NCBI GenBank assembly: GCA_038223165.1
Contig: JBBRHE010000020.1
Location: 1-28,026 of the forward strand
Direction of reading: 5' to 3'
DNA from: DASYHQ01 sp038223165
Lineage (GTDB): Bacteria > Planctomycetota > Phycisphaerae > Tepidisphaerales > Tepidisphaeraceae
Length of the DNA: 28,026 bases
The position numbers and the translations under genes are program-made. The notes under the pieces are model-generated. The model did no database searches, was not told where the DNA came from, and was given only the letters and a program-made list of their open reading frames with translations. This document shows, piece by piece, positions 16,724-24,700 of this stretch (the first letter of the stretch is position 1; every line of letters starts with the position of its first letter).

Positions 16724-17521
16724 CTAGAACTTCCCGGCCATCACGGGGACGGCCTGGTTGTTGTTCGTAGTGACGGGCGCGGGGACGAAGCCCGGCGCCT
16801 GGGCGGGGGTGATCGGCAACAACATGTGACCACTGGCTTCGGCGGACCGGCGGAGGTCTTCGACGAACTCGCGCGCCTCGGCGACCGTGTCGAACTGCTG
16901 GGCGGCGATGATTGTGCCGTTGATGTCCGTCAACACCACCATGCGCGGTGTGACGGCAGGCAATGTCGGGCGAAGCGTGTAACGCGATTGCAGAGAATTC
17001 CCACCACCCCCAAGCATCGACGCCCCGGCGATCTGCTGGGAACCACCGTTGGCAGCGACCTGCTGGACGGGCCAGGAGACCTGCACCACGTCACCGTGGT
17101 CCTGCACCATCGGCCGACCGACTGCGACCGAGCCACCACTATTGTTGCTGTCGTAATTGGCTTGTTGTGGTCCTTGCATCTGAGGTTGCGACGCACGCTG
17201 GCCGATCCAGACACCAACCGTCACGCACGCCGCCGCCGCCACGTAGCGCAGTGATTCTCGAACGCGGCCACCCCACCGCATGCGACCCCGAATCGCACGC
17301 TGCATACCCGCGACGCTGTCACTGACAGCCAGTTCACCCGGCTCCATCGCCGCGAACACCTTCTGTCGCGCCTCACGGCCTTCACGGACCTCAGCGAGCG
17401 CCCCGGCCAGTTCCGGTTCATCAATCAAGCGATCGCGAAGCGCCTCCACCTCGTCGGCCGACAATTCGTCGTCGAGGTACGCTTCGAGCAACTGCAGATC
17501 TTGGTCCGGAACACGAGTCAC
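16724..17521 (-). CDS. Membrane-bound anti-sigma factor-like protein
   Basis: A 265-residue predicted single-pass protein thought to hold the adjacent ECF sigma factor at the membrane. The N-terminal part (LQLLEAYLDDELSADEVEALRDRLIDEPELAGALAEVRE) is the acidic helical sigma-binding pattern of RseA/zf-HC2-type anti-sigma factors, but the zinc-ligand HxxxCxxC is absent. A transmembrane segment lies at 91-107 (LRYVAAAACVTVGVWIG). The extracytoplasmic part of about 155 residues is Gln/Asn/Gly-rich and then has a folded-looking stretch (RMVVLTDINGTIIAAQQFDTVAEAREFVEDLRRSA). The start is GTG, supported by SD AGGAG 9 nt upstream; the ATG inside that SD region hits an immediate stop. It follows the sigma gene on the same strand. 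The role is inferred from position and architecture. Confidence 0.85.
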   Translation of the reverse strand: MTRVPDQDLQLLEAYLDDELSADEVEALRDRLIDEPELAGALAEVREGREARQKVFAAMEPGELAVSDSVAGMQRAIRGRMRWGGRVRESLRYVAAAACVTVGVWIGQRASQPQMQGPQQANYDSNNSGGSVAVGRPMVQDHGDVVQVSWPVQQVAANGGSQQIAGASMLGGGGNSLQSRYTLRPTLPAVTPRMVVLTDINGTIIAAQQFDTVAEAREFVEDLRRSAEASGHMLLPITPAQAPGFVPAPVTTNNNQAVPVMAGKF

Positions 17522-17565
17522 AGCTTACATCTCCTGATCGATAACTAAGGACACCATTTACAACT

Positions 17566-17644
17566 TTATCCCGAGGAACTCCGAAGCATCTCTTCGGTCT
17601 CAGCTTCAAACCCCAGCGATCCGTCGGATTACCTCAGGATGACA
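17566..17644. repeat. Inverted-repeat element, ATCCCGA family, copy 2 (diverged)
   Basis: TTATCCCGAGGAACTCCGAA at the left pairs with CCGTCGGATTACCTCAGGAT at the right end, with an inner hairpin CCGAAGCATCTCTTCGG. It lies between the sigma stop and the anti-sigma start, so it could lower anti-sigma expression relative to sigma. Related to 5924-6000 and 20483-20586. Confidence 0.62.
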
Positions 17645-17663
17645 GGAGCCTTTTGTTTTTCGT

Positions 17664-18200
17664 CTATCGTCGACTCTCAACCTTGGCCTTTACCTTCGGT
17701 CGATTTCCCTCGACGTAATCCTTCAGCATCTCTTCGAGTTTCCGCCGGGCACGGAAGATCCAGGTCTTCACCTGCGGAACGCTCGCGCCCATCGTATCGG
17801 CGATCTGTTGATACGAGAGATTTTCATATTCGCACAGGACCAGCGCCGTCTTGAAGTGGTGCGGCAACTTGTCGATCGCGGCTCGCACCCGTACGACCGT
17901 CTCACGGTCCTCGATATGCGATTCGGGTGGCTCGAAGTCACCAGGATGGTCGTCGGCGACCATTGTCATCTTGGGTTGGCGAAGCAACCGAACGGCTTCG
18001 TTCACCACGGCTCTGCGGAGGAGCCCACCGGCTTCGCGCCAGTCGTAGCGCTCACGGTGCTTGTACAGGTTCATCACCGCTTGCTGGACGACATCTTCCG
18101 GGCTGGCGCGATAACCCACCACGGCCCGCGCGATTGTGAGCAATCGCCGCGTGTGCAGCCGAACGGCCTTCTCGAAGAGTTCGACGGTTGTATCTACCAT
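17664..18200 (-). CDS. ECF-type RNA polymerase sigma factor
   Basis: A 178-residue extracytoplasmic-function sigma factor that redirects RNA polymerase to a stress regulon. Region 2 spans about residues 12-75 (RRLLTIARAVVGYRASPEDVVQQAVMNLYKHRERYDWREAGGLLRRAVVNEAVRLLR), including the 'A.DVVQ' and promoter-melting segments. Region 4 spans about 103-158 (RVRAAIDKLPHHFKTALVLCEYENLSYQQIADTMGASVPQVKTWIFRARRKLEEML), a clear helix-turn-helix. A basic C-terminal tail (GNRPKVKAKVESRR) follows. The ATG at 18200 is preferred to a TTG nine codons upstream because MVDTTVELFEKAV matches the usual short N-terminus. A candidate ECF promoter (AAC-N-CGT type) lies upstream, suggesting autoregulation. It is divergent from aroC. 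Confidence 0.93.
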   Translation of the reverse strand: MVDTTVELFEKAVRLHTRRLLTIARAVVGYRASPEDVVQQAVMNLYKHRERYDWREAGGLLRRAVVNEAVRLLRQPKMTMVADDHPGDFEPPESHIEDRETVVRVRAAIDKLPHHFKTALVLCEYENLSYQQIADTMGASVPQVKTWIFRARRKLEEMLKDYVEGNRPKVKAKVESRR

Positions 18201-18228
18201 CCCGAAACGTCCCGTCCTTCCAATCAAG

Positions 18229-18255
18229 TCACGCGCTCATCACAAACAAAGTTAC
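18229..18255 (-). promoter_or_regulatory. Candidate ECF sigma-dependent promoter (autoregulation)
   Basis: On the minus strand, GTAAC (18251-18255) and CGTGA (18229-18233) are separated by exactly 17 bp. This matches the generic ECF pattern, an 'AAC' -35 and a 'CGT' -10 with 16-17 bp spacing. Transcription would start about 20 nt before the sigma ATG. The motifs are short, so chance occurrence is possible. Confidence 0.35.
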
Positions 18256-18396
18256 GCGCCGACTCTACTCATCTTATACGCCAGAAATGCCCCCGAGGTC
18301 TTCGCAAAAACCCGACATACGTCCGTCGCTCGGGGTTACCTTGGCACTGCTACTGAACGTTATGGGGTGCCGACCGGCGAAATCCCCTTGTTTCTG

Positions 18397-18405
18397 TGCT
18401 AATAT
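18397..18405 (+). promoter_or_regulatory. Extended -10 box directly before aroC
   Basis: TG-C-TAATAT (TG at 18397-18398, -10 at 18400-18405) ends 6 nt before the aroC ATG. No SD is present, and no clear -35 is seen, which fits an extended -10 promoter. Transcription would begin at or next to the start codon. Confidence 0.45.
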
Positions 18406-18411
18406 GCCCGC

Positions 18412-19581
18412 ATGTCCGTTCTGACCTACCGCACCGCCGGTGAATCGCATGGCCCGGCGCTCATCACGCTTGTCGAAGGCCTTCCCGCCGCATTGCCGGT
18501 CGATAAATCGCTTATTGACAACGAATTGCGCCGCAGGCAAGGCGGTTACGGTCGTGGTGGGCGGCAGAAGATCGAGACGGACGTCGTTCAGTTTCTGACC
18601 GGTGTGCGGATGGGTCGAACGATCGGTTCACCGATCACGATGCTCATTCCAAACAAGGACAACCGCCTCGACGACCCGACCGCCACCCCACCACTGCACC
18701 GTCCCCGACCGGGTCACGCCGACCTCGCCGGTAGTATTAAGTGGTTGACGACCGACTGCCGTGAGACGCTCGAGCGCGCCAGCGCCCGCGAGACCGCCGC
18801 CCGTGTCGCCGCGGGGGCGTTGTCGCGTTCACTGCTCAAGGCGTTCGGCATTGAAGTCTTCGGTTTCGTGCGAAGTGTGGGGGGTGTCACGTCCGACACC
18901 ACCGTCACATCCACCAACTGGCGCGACCTCGCGACTAAGCGCGACGGCAGTGAAGTCTACGTCCTCGACGACCACTCCGACGCCGCGATGCGCGACTTCA
19001 TCAACCAGCAGAAGATGGCCAAAGACACCGCCGGTGGCATCGTCGAGGCGCACATCTTCGGTTGCCCGGTGGGCCTGGGCAGTTCCATGACCTGGGACGG
19101 CCGGCTCGACGGGCGCATCGCGCAGGCCGTCATGAGCATTCAAGCCTTCAAAGGCATCGAGATCGGCATGGGCTTCGACGTCGCCGACCTGCCCGGTTCC
19201 AAGGTCCACGACGAGATCTCTTACGACCCCTCGCAAAAAGACCAACCCTCCCTCGGCTTCGTCCGCAGCACCAACAACGCCGGTGGCCTCGAGGGGGGCA
19301 TGACCAACGGTCAACCCGTCGTCGTCCGTGGCGCGATGAAACCGATCAGCACGCTCGGCAAGCCCCTCAAGAGCATCGATCTCAACACGAAAGTATCCGC
19401 CGAGGCCGGTTGGGAACGCAGCGACATCAGCGCCATCTCCGCAGCGAGCGTGGTGATGGAAAACGTCGTCGCGTTCGAAATCGCCAGGGCGTTTCTTGAA
19501 AAGTTCGGTGGGGATTCGTTGACCGAGATCCGCACGAACTACGAAAACTTTCTCTCCGCAGCGCGATCGTTGCCCGAGTAG
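18412..19581 (+). CDS. aroC: Chorismate synthase
   Basis: Last step of the shikimate pathway: 5-enolpyruvylshikimate-3-phosphate to chorismate, with reduced FMN as cofactor, in the cytoplasm. The 389 residues match bacterial AroC (about 350-400). Signature regions are all present: YRTAGESHGPALITLVEGLP at the N-terminus, RRRQGGYGRGGRQKIE.D.V, the loop RPRPGHADLAGSIKW, ERASARETAARVAAGALS, the FEGIEIGMGF equivalent FKGIEIGMGFDVADLPGSKVHDE, and NNAGGLEGGMTNGQPVVVRGAMKPI. The ATG at 18412 lacks an SD and lies 6 nt after an extended -10 box, predicting a leaderless mRNA. No other aromatic pathway gene is nearby; it is divergent from the ECF sigma gene. Confidence 0.98.
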   Translation: MSVLTYRTAGESHGPALITLVEGLPAALPVDKSLIDNELRRRQGGYGRGGRQKIETDVVQFLTGVRMGRTIGSPITMLIPNKDNRLDDPTATPPLHRPRPGHADLAGSIKWLTTDCRETLERASARETAARVAAGALSRSLLKAFGIEVFGFVRSVGGVTSDTTVTSTNWRDLATKRDGSEVYVLDDHSDAAMRDFINQQKMAKDTAGGIVEAHIFGCPVGLGSSMTWDGRLDGRIAQAVMSIQAFKGIEIGMGFDVADLPGSKVHDEISYDPSQKDQPSLGFVRSTNNAGGLEGGMTNGQPVVVRGAMKPISTLGKPLKSIDLNTKVSAEAGWERSDISAISAASVVMENVVAFEIARAFLEKFGGDSLTEIRTNYENFLSAARSLPE

Positions 19582-19636
19582 AGATTGCTCCAACGCCCGA
19601 CGTCCGCTTCCCACCGATGCGCCACATCACGCTCCC

Positions 19637-19824
19637 CCGTGGCATGGGCATCCTGCCCATGGGGTCGGTACACCGGCACGTCGGACGGTACGCCGTCCGA
19701 AAAAGCAATCGCGCCAGCGAAGGGACTGCGAACGACTTCGCTACGAAAAGAACGAAGGATCGCTTGCGCTCTTTAGCTCGTGCCGTGTACGGCCCGACAC
19801 GACGGGCTGGATGCCGTGCCACGG
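19637..19824. repeat. Element with CCGTGGCATGGGC terminal inverted repeats, copy 2 (MITE-like)
   Basis: The left end CCGTGGCATGGGCATCC (19637-19653) and the right end GGATGCCGTGCCACGG (19809-19824) are inverted repeats with one small indel, 188 bp apart end to end. The inside contains a further palindrome, CGGACGGTACGCCGTCCG. The termini match the element at 13749-13877 while the interior does not. It occupies half of the 375-bp gap after aroC; the rest holds the promoter region of the next gene. Confidence 0.68.
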
Positions 19825-19834
19825 GATGTTGGTT

Positions 19835-19843
19835 TGGTATGGT
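19835..19843 (+). promoter_or_regulatory. Possible extended -10 box for the Tyr/Pro-rich secreted protein gene
   Basis: TGG-TATGGT resembles the TGG-TATGAT box before the ykgJ-like gene. It would give a leader of about 105 nt before the SD-led ATG at 19957. No -35 is evident. Confidence 0.25.
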
Positions 19844-19956
19844 GAAATTCATCTAACCGACCTCTCCTCACCGTGTCTATCATTCCAAAGCCCTTGGCGC
19901 GGCGATTGCCGCTGCCAGGTTTTGCGTCAGTTCCAAGCCGTAAAGGAGCGTGTCGT

Positions 19957-20391
19957 ATGCGATATGTTTTACTCAGCCTGTTGGTGCTAACCCTCGTCCC
20001 CGCCATCGCTAGCGCTGGGGACCGCAGCCGGGGTGGATTCTCCATTTCGGTTGGGGGTGGTTATTCCAGTGGCGGGGGTTGGCACGGTGACCGGTCGTAC
20101 AGCCACGTCCAAACGTCGTTCCGATACGGTAGCGACCGTGGTTGGCGCGGGAATCGACACCATTCTTATCACTACAACCACCATCCGGTCTACCACGCGC
20201 CGGCCCCGGTCTATTGCCCACCACCAGTCGTCTATTACCGCCCGGCGCCGGTCTACTGTCCACCCCCGGTGGTCGTCTATCGACCGGCTCCGGTGTATAT
20301 CGCGCCCTGCCCGCCGACGTACAGCAACTGGTATCGCCCGAGCCACTCCAATTACAGCAGCAACTACGGTTACGGCCGATACGGTCGGTGA
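19957..20391 (+). CDS. Secreted Tyr/Pro/His/Gly-rich repeat protein, function unknown
   Basis: A 144-residue low-complexity exported protein. The signal peptide is MRYVLLSLLVLTLVPAIASA, cleaved before GDRS. Next come a Gly/Ser-rich part (GGFSISVGGGYSSGGGW), a His/Tyr-rich part (HHSYHYNHHPVYHAP), then three tandem units of the form APVYCPPPVV(V)YYRP and APVYIAPCPP, and a Ser/Asn/Tyr/Gly/Arg tail ending YGRYGR. Each repeat has one Cys next to PPP, so disulphide or metal linking is conceivable. The start is fixed by SD AAGGAG, 9 nt upstream; an in-frame ATG at 19873 would put 28 residues before the signal peptide and is rejected. Similar Y/P-rich small exported proteins are common in planctomycetes, of unknown role; a cell-wall or matrix component is a guess. 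A strong terminator follows. Confidence 0.8.
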   Translation: MRYVLLSLLVLTLVPAIASAGDRSRGGFSISVGGGYSSGGGWHGDRSYSHVQTSFRYGSDRGWRGNRHHSYHYNHHPVYHAPAPVYCPPPVVYYRPAPVYCPPPVVVYRPAPVYIAPCPPTYSNWYRPSHSNYSSNYGYGRYGR

Positions 20392-20417
20392 TCGAGCGCG
20401 ACATTCGAACAGTCCAT

Positions 20418-20457
20418 GAAGGATCGTGACCCTTGGGTCGCGATCCTTCTTTTTTTT
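20418..20457 (+). terminator. Intrinsic terminator after the secreted repeat protein gene
   Basis: GAAGGATCGTGACCC and GGGTCGCGATCCTTC form a 15-bp stem with one mismatch around a 4-nt loop, followed by an unbroken T-run. This is the clearest rho-independent terminator in the window, 27 nt after the stop codon. Confidence 0.9.
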
Positions 20458-20482
20458 GTACTTTCCTGGTGCTCTCACAGCA

Positions 20483-20586
20483 TGTTATCCCGAACAGAGC
20501 GGTCGCGACGTGAAGGATCTCGACGTGTCGATCGGTTATCCCGAGTCGAGATCCCTCTGGTCGCTATCGCTCTCTTCGGGATGACA
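20483..20586. repeat. Inverted-repeat element, ATCCCGA...TCGGGAT family, copy 3 (42-bp arms)
   Basis: TGTTATCCCGAACAGAGCGG... (20483-20524) pairs with ...ATCGCTCTCTTCGGGATGACA (20545-20586): two arms of about 42 bp with few mismatches and a loop of about 20 bp that carries a third partial ATCCCGAG copy. It is the best-preserved member of the family in the window. It lies between the terminator and the ykgJ-like promoter. Confidence 0.78.
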
Positions 20587-20620
20587 TCGGGATCTTCCCG
20601 CGCCCGCCACTCGACGCATA

Positions 20621-20629
20621 TGGTATGAT
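20621..20629 (+). promoter_or_regulatory. Extended -10 box directly before the ykgJ-like gene
   Basis: TGG-TATGAT (-10 at 20624-20629) lies 9 nt before the ATG at 20639 and no SD is present. Predicted transcription start is within about 3 nt of the start codon, so the mRNA would be nearly leaderless. Confidence 0.45.
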
Positions 20630-20638
20630 CCCCCACTT

Positions 20639-21163
20639 ATGAAGTTGACGGTTGTCCCCACCGAGAACCAACCCTGGTACGCCGACGGTTTACAGTTCAC
20701 CTGCACCCAATGTGGTAATTGCTGCACGGGTGGGCCCGGGTTTGTCTGGGTGACGAAAGACGAGATCACCAAGGTCGCCGAGTTCCTGAAACTGACGCCC
20801 GAGGAGACGGTCGAGCAATACTGCCGCAAGGTGGATGGCAAGTTCAGTTTTACCGAGACGGTGACCCCTGCGGGCAGTTACGACTGCGTCTTCCTCAAGG
20901 AGATTCCCCCCAACAAGCCCGCGCGCGAAGGTGAGATCGTCCAGACGCGGCTCGGCTGCAGTATCTACCCTGTCCGCCCACTCCAATGCCGCACCTGGCC
21001 GTTCTGGACGGAGAACCTGCGCACGCAAAAATCGTGGGACGTGCAGACGCGCAAGTGCCCCGGTATGAACGTCGGTCGACAGTTTTCATTGGACCAAATC
21101 CACGCCATCCGCGACGCAAACGCCTGGCCGAAAAACCCACCGACGTCGGCGGCGAAGAAGTGA
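20639..21163 (+). CDS. YkgJ-family cysteine-cluster protein (UPF0153-like)
   Basis: A 174-residue protein of a family thought to bind zinc or an Fe-S cluster; the biological role is not established. The hallmark CTQCGNCCTGGPGFVW (C22, C25, C28, C29) is at the N-terminus. Further conserved cysteines are in YDCVFL, GCSIYPVRPLQCRTWPFW (the typical second half of the motif) and RKCPG. The length and Cys spacing match the family well. No signal peptide or membrane segment is seen, so it is cytoplasmic. The C-terminal tail is Pro/Lys-rich. It is preceded by an extended -10 box with no SD. It is monocistronic: the terminator and repeat element upstream isolate it from the previous gene, and a 565-bp gap follows. 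Confidence 0.9.
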   Translation: MKLTVVPTENQPWYADGLQFTCTQCGNCCTGGPGFVWVTKDEITKVAEFLKLTPEETVEQYCRKVDGKFSFTETVTPAGSYDCVFLKEIPPNKPAREGEIVQTRLGCSIYPVRPLQCRTWPFWTENLRTQKSWDVQTRKCPGMNVGRQFSLDQIHAIRDANAWPKNPPTSAAKK

Positions 21164-21445
21164 TGACGGCGGCAGGCAATCAGCCCCGGCTATAACCCCC
21201 GATGTGCGCAACACGGTGACGCGGCGCGCATCGGCTGACGGCGCATTCTGGAATTCTTCTCTGCGTCAATTCCCAGGAATATAGCGATTCTCGACTGGCC
21301 GCTGCGCGAAAAAGCACTCGGGCGCGCACCGATATCGGAGAGAGTAGCAAGACGTTGTACCCGTGAACGGCGCAAGCCATTCGCGATGCTCTTTGAAAAC
21401 TAAATACACGGGTCGCGGTCGGGTGCGAACGATCCGTCTGTTCAC

Positions 21446-21521
21446 GTTTAGCGGCTGGCCCGTAGGGCCGCTGGTGTACGCGTCTCACGAGAAAGGCGTC
21501 CCTGCGGGAAAGCGGCTAAAC
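21446..21521. repeat. Hairpin with GTTTAGCGGC / GCGGCTAAAC ends
   Basis: GTTTAGCGGCT at the left and AGCGGCTAAAC at the right pair at 10 of 11 positions. Two smaller hairpins lie inside (GGCCC-GTA-GGGCC and CCC-TGC-GGG), giving a cloverleaf-like outline. It is single in this window, within the 565-bp gap. Confidence 0.6.
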
Positions 21522-21565
21522 AGGGTTACCACCTACTCTGGCAAACCGGTATCACATGGATGGCC

Positions 21566-21625
21566 GTCGTTTCGTGTCGTTTGTTGTCGTTTCTATGTCG
21601 GTTCGCGGTCGGTTTGATGTCGGTT
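21566..21625. repeat. Six direct GTCGKTT repeats with 10-11 bp spacing
   Basis: GTCGTTT or GTCGGTT begins at 21566, 21576, 21586, 21597, 21608 and 21619, that is every 10, 10, 11, 11 and 11 bp. The first three are GTCGTTT, the last three GTCGGTT. Helical-turn spacing puts all copies on one DNA face. Confidence 0.7.
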
Positions 21626-21728
21626 TGCAGAGGGCTGGAAAATCACAACTCGTTGTATTTGATGTGTTTGCGATAAACAGCACCGTCAAAACTTTATTTT
21701 CGAGGGTGCGTGGGCCAGTGCAAGCGGA

Positions 21729-24700
21729 TTAACGCTTCTGCTTTGCCCCGAACACCTCGTCGACCGTGGTCGAGAAGGTGCCAAAGGTCGCGGTGGAGAC
21801 CTTGGGGTCTTGAACGGTCCCACGGACCTCGATCTTGAACAGTTCCTGTTGGGCGTTACGCCAGAGGTCGGAGATGAAGGGGATTCGGGGGGCATTGGGG
21901 TTGTCGGTCGTGAACGTGAGCGCAACCTTGCGGGTGTCGAAGTCGAGATGCCCGTTGCCTTGCATTGCCATCGTGTTGGACCGGAGGTCGATGCTCTCGA
22001 AGTTGATGCGCGGACCGTCGATGCTGTAGCGGGCGCTGGCGGTGTTGAAGGGGCTGGAGATGGGCAGCGCGAGGTTGGTGATCTGCAGAAGGCCCATGAC
22101 GACGGGCAGGTCGTACATGTCCTTACCGGTCGCGAGCACGTCACCGCGCCCACGGCGGGACTTGGGGTCACCGGCAGTGCCTTCGAGCGCGAGGCTGGCG
22201 CTAAGGCGTCCCTTGAGTTCGGCCTTGTCGAGCTGTGCGATCGTCCTGATGTCGGCGTCGCGCAGGACGAGGTCGATGCTGAACTGGCCGGGCCCTTTGA
22301 CCGGTGACGTGAGCGTGACAGCACCGGCGAGATCACCACCGGCGAGTTGGGCGCTCATCTTCGTCAGTCGCAACTGGTCGGAACCGGCGTCGCGATCGAT
22401 GGCGGCGTGGAAGTCGCTCATGGCGCGGTCGGCGATCGACAGGGAATCGAGTTCGATCGTGCCGTGGAGGTCGCGGATCTCACCAGCTGTGACGGTGGCG
22501 CGACCACTGACGCCACCGCGCACGTCGGTCAGCTCGACCCCGACGTTCATGTCCGTGCCGGCGAGCGTCAACTTGCCCGAAAGGTCGATCGTGGCCTTGG
22601 AGGTGTCACTACCCGATCCCCTGGGGGAGGAATAAACGAAGCGGGGCAAGTACCAACCCACCTTGCCTTTCAACTCCATCGAACGCAGTGATTCGGCCAG
22701 ACTGCGCGGCATGGCGTTGATGAGCGCATCGTCGACCGTGACGTCCCGCGCAAAGAGCGTGACGGCCCAGACATCGCTGTCGGCGATCGTCTCGGAACTG
22801 CCCCAGACGCTGAGCTGACCGTCACCGTGCCGGCCGGTGACCTGATGCAGTGTGGTCTTGCCGTCGGCGATGACGATGCGACCGGTGAGGTCGTCGAGCT
22901 TGTACGGGAACGTCTTGGGGAAAACCGACAGCTTGCGCGGTTTGAGCACCACGCGCGTCTGCTTTACGGGTCGCGTCGTGGGTAATGCGGGAGACAATGC
23001 CGGAGGCTCGTGCAGTGGACCGGTCGTGACGACCTCGATGTCGAGCGTGCCGTGGGGACGCAGCTCGTCCCACGATTCCTGGGCCGCCCGGGGCAGGATC
23101 GTGTACAGCGGCGCGTCGAGCAGGAGGTTGTCGGCCGATACGGCAAGGTCGAGCGTCGCGACCTCATTGGCTGCGTCAACGGGTGCTACCGTCGCACCGG
23201 GCAGAGGAGCCTGAGGGAAGTTGACCTTCCCGATGGCCTTGAGCGTGGCAGCGCCTCGCTTGCCGGTGACGTCGATCAGCTCGATGCGATCGGGAGAGAG
23301 CTTCATGCGACCCGCAACCTCACCGATCGCGAACGACCCGTCGGCCGGCCAGACCGTACCGTCGCGCAGGGTGACATCGAGGTCGAAGACCATCGGTGAC
23401 GCTGGCGACGACGCGCTAGGCGGCAGCGCGATTTCGTCCGTCGGCAACACAAGCTTCAGTTGGGCCCGCGGGTCGCTGCGCACGGTGCCGTCGATGTCGA
23501 GCTTGCCACTGATGCCGACGGTGTCGAGCCACTGGCGTTTGTCAGGAGGGAGGGCGTCGAGCAGATCCTTGTCTACTGGGAGGTTGCGGGCCTGCAGGGT
23601 CAGGTTGGTGACGGTGGTCGGCTGGATAGTCGACCGGGCGCGGCGCGTTTCACCGGGTTTGACCGGGATGCGCGGACCCCACGAAACGCGCCCATCGACG
23701 CGGAGCGTAGCGTCAGCCTTGGCGACATTGGCGTTGATGATGTCGACATGGTCCTCACCGATCTTCAGTTCAACCGCCATCCCTTCGACGGGATACGGGA
23801 AGGCTTCGAGCTTGCCCTTGGCAGAGTCGATGACGACATGGGTTGAAAGGAGCCACGGCTGCATGGGACCAATGGCGCGGTTGACGTCGCAGGTGAAACG
23901 CCCATGGAAACGGGGCAGGTCACCCTTGCCGTCGGCGTCGAAGAGCTTGAGCGCCTTCTGCACCTCGGCAGGGAACGCGATCGTCATCGCGTCCTCGGTG
24001 TGCACATCGTCAGACGAGATGCGGATCGCGACACCGGCGTCGTTACCCAAGGGGCCCATGAGCCCGGTGACGTTGACGATCGTCTTCTCGTTGGGCCCAC
24101 CAGCGATGCCCTGGCCGGTGAGGTTCAACTCGAGCCGCTCGGGTGCCGAAGCGTCGGCGGGCGCGAAGCTGATGCGACCGGTCGCGTTGCGGACGGGGTA
24201 TGGGAAGCGGATGAACGTGAACTTGCCGTCGAGGATGTTGATGGCGCCATCGACGACAAGCTTGCCACCGGCATCGGGGCGCTCGACCTTGACGTCCATC
24301 GTGCACGAGCCTTGCGGTCGCAACTGGTCGTAGATCTCGCGAACCGCGCGGGGAAGGGAGTTGGTGTATGCGGGCGTCGGAGGCAGTGTGAGCTTCCCGT
24401 CGCCGGACGTGATACGGAGCAACGCCGGTGGCTCGGGCACACCGACCCGACCGGGATAGCCATCGACCTTGCCGTCGATGTAGATGCGGTTGCCCTCGAT
24501 GTCACCGTGGGCGTTCTCGATCGCGATGCCCCCTTCGGTGAACGTGAAGGTGCCGGCCATGTCGTCAAGGCGGATCGGTGCCGAGGCGAGCAACAGCTCG
24601 ATGGGCGTCATCGGCCCGAGCCCGGTGTGACCGGCCAACCGGTAGACACCGGCCATCGTAGCGATCGTGTCGCGCACGGAGGCAATGCGGGCCGACTCGT

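Larger units (their letters stand above)
21164..21728. other. 565-bp non-coding gap with a hairpin and phased octamer repeats
   Basis: This gap between two convergent genes contains no convincing gene. Short open frames exist on both strands but lack family motifs, SD and codon bias, and the composition is more A+T-rich than the flanking genes. It holds a hairpin (21446-21521), a six-copy GTCGKTT repeat (21566-21625) and an A+T-rich 3' part (ATCACAACTCGTTGTATTTG). It could be a decayed mobile-element end or a non-coding RNA locus; nothing decides between these. Confidence 0.5.

Noticed and set aside
21446..21521. Integron attC site
   Set aside because: The ends are GTTTAGC (left) and GCTAAAC (right), the reverse of the RYYYAAC...GTTRRRY order of an attC site. 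No integrase or cassette lies nearby.
21363..21617. 84-codon plus-strand open frame in the large gap
   Set aside because: It runs through the hairpin and the octamer repeats, with no SD and no family resemblance.
21566..21625. CRISPR array
   Set aside because: Units are only 7-8 bp with 3-4 bp between them; CRISPR repeats are 23-40 bp with spacers of similar size. No cas genes are seen.
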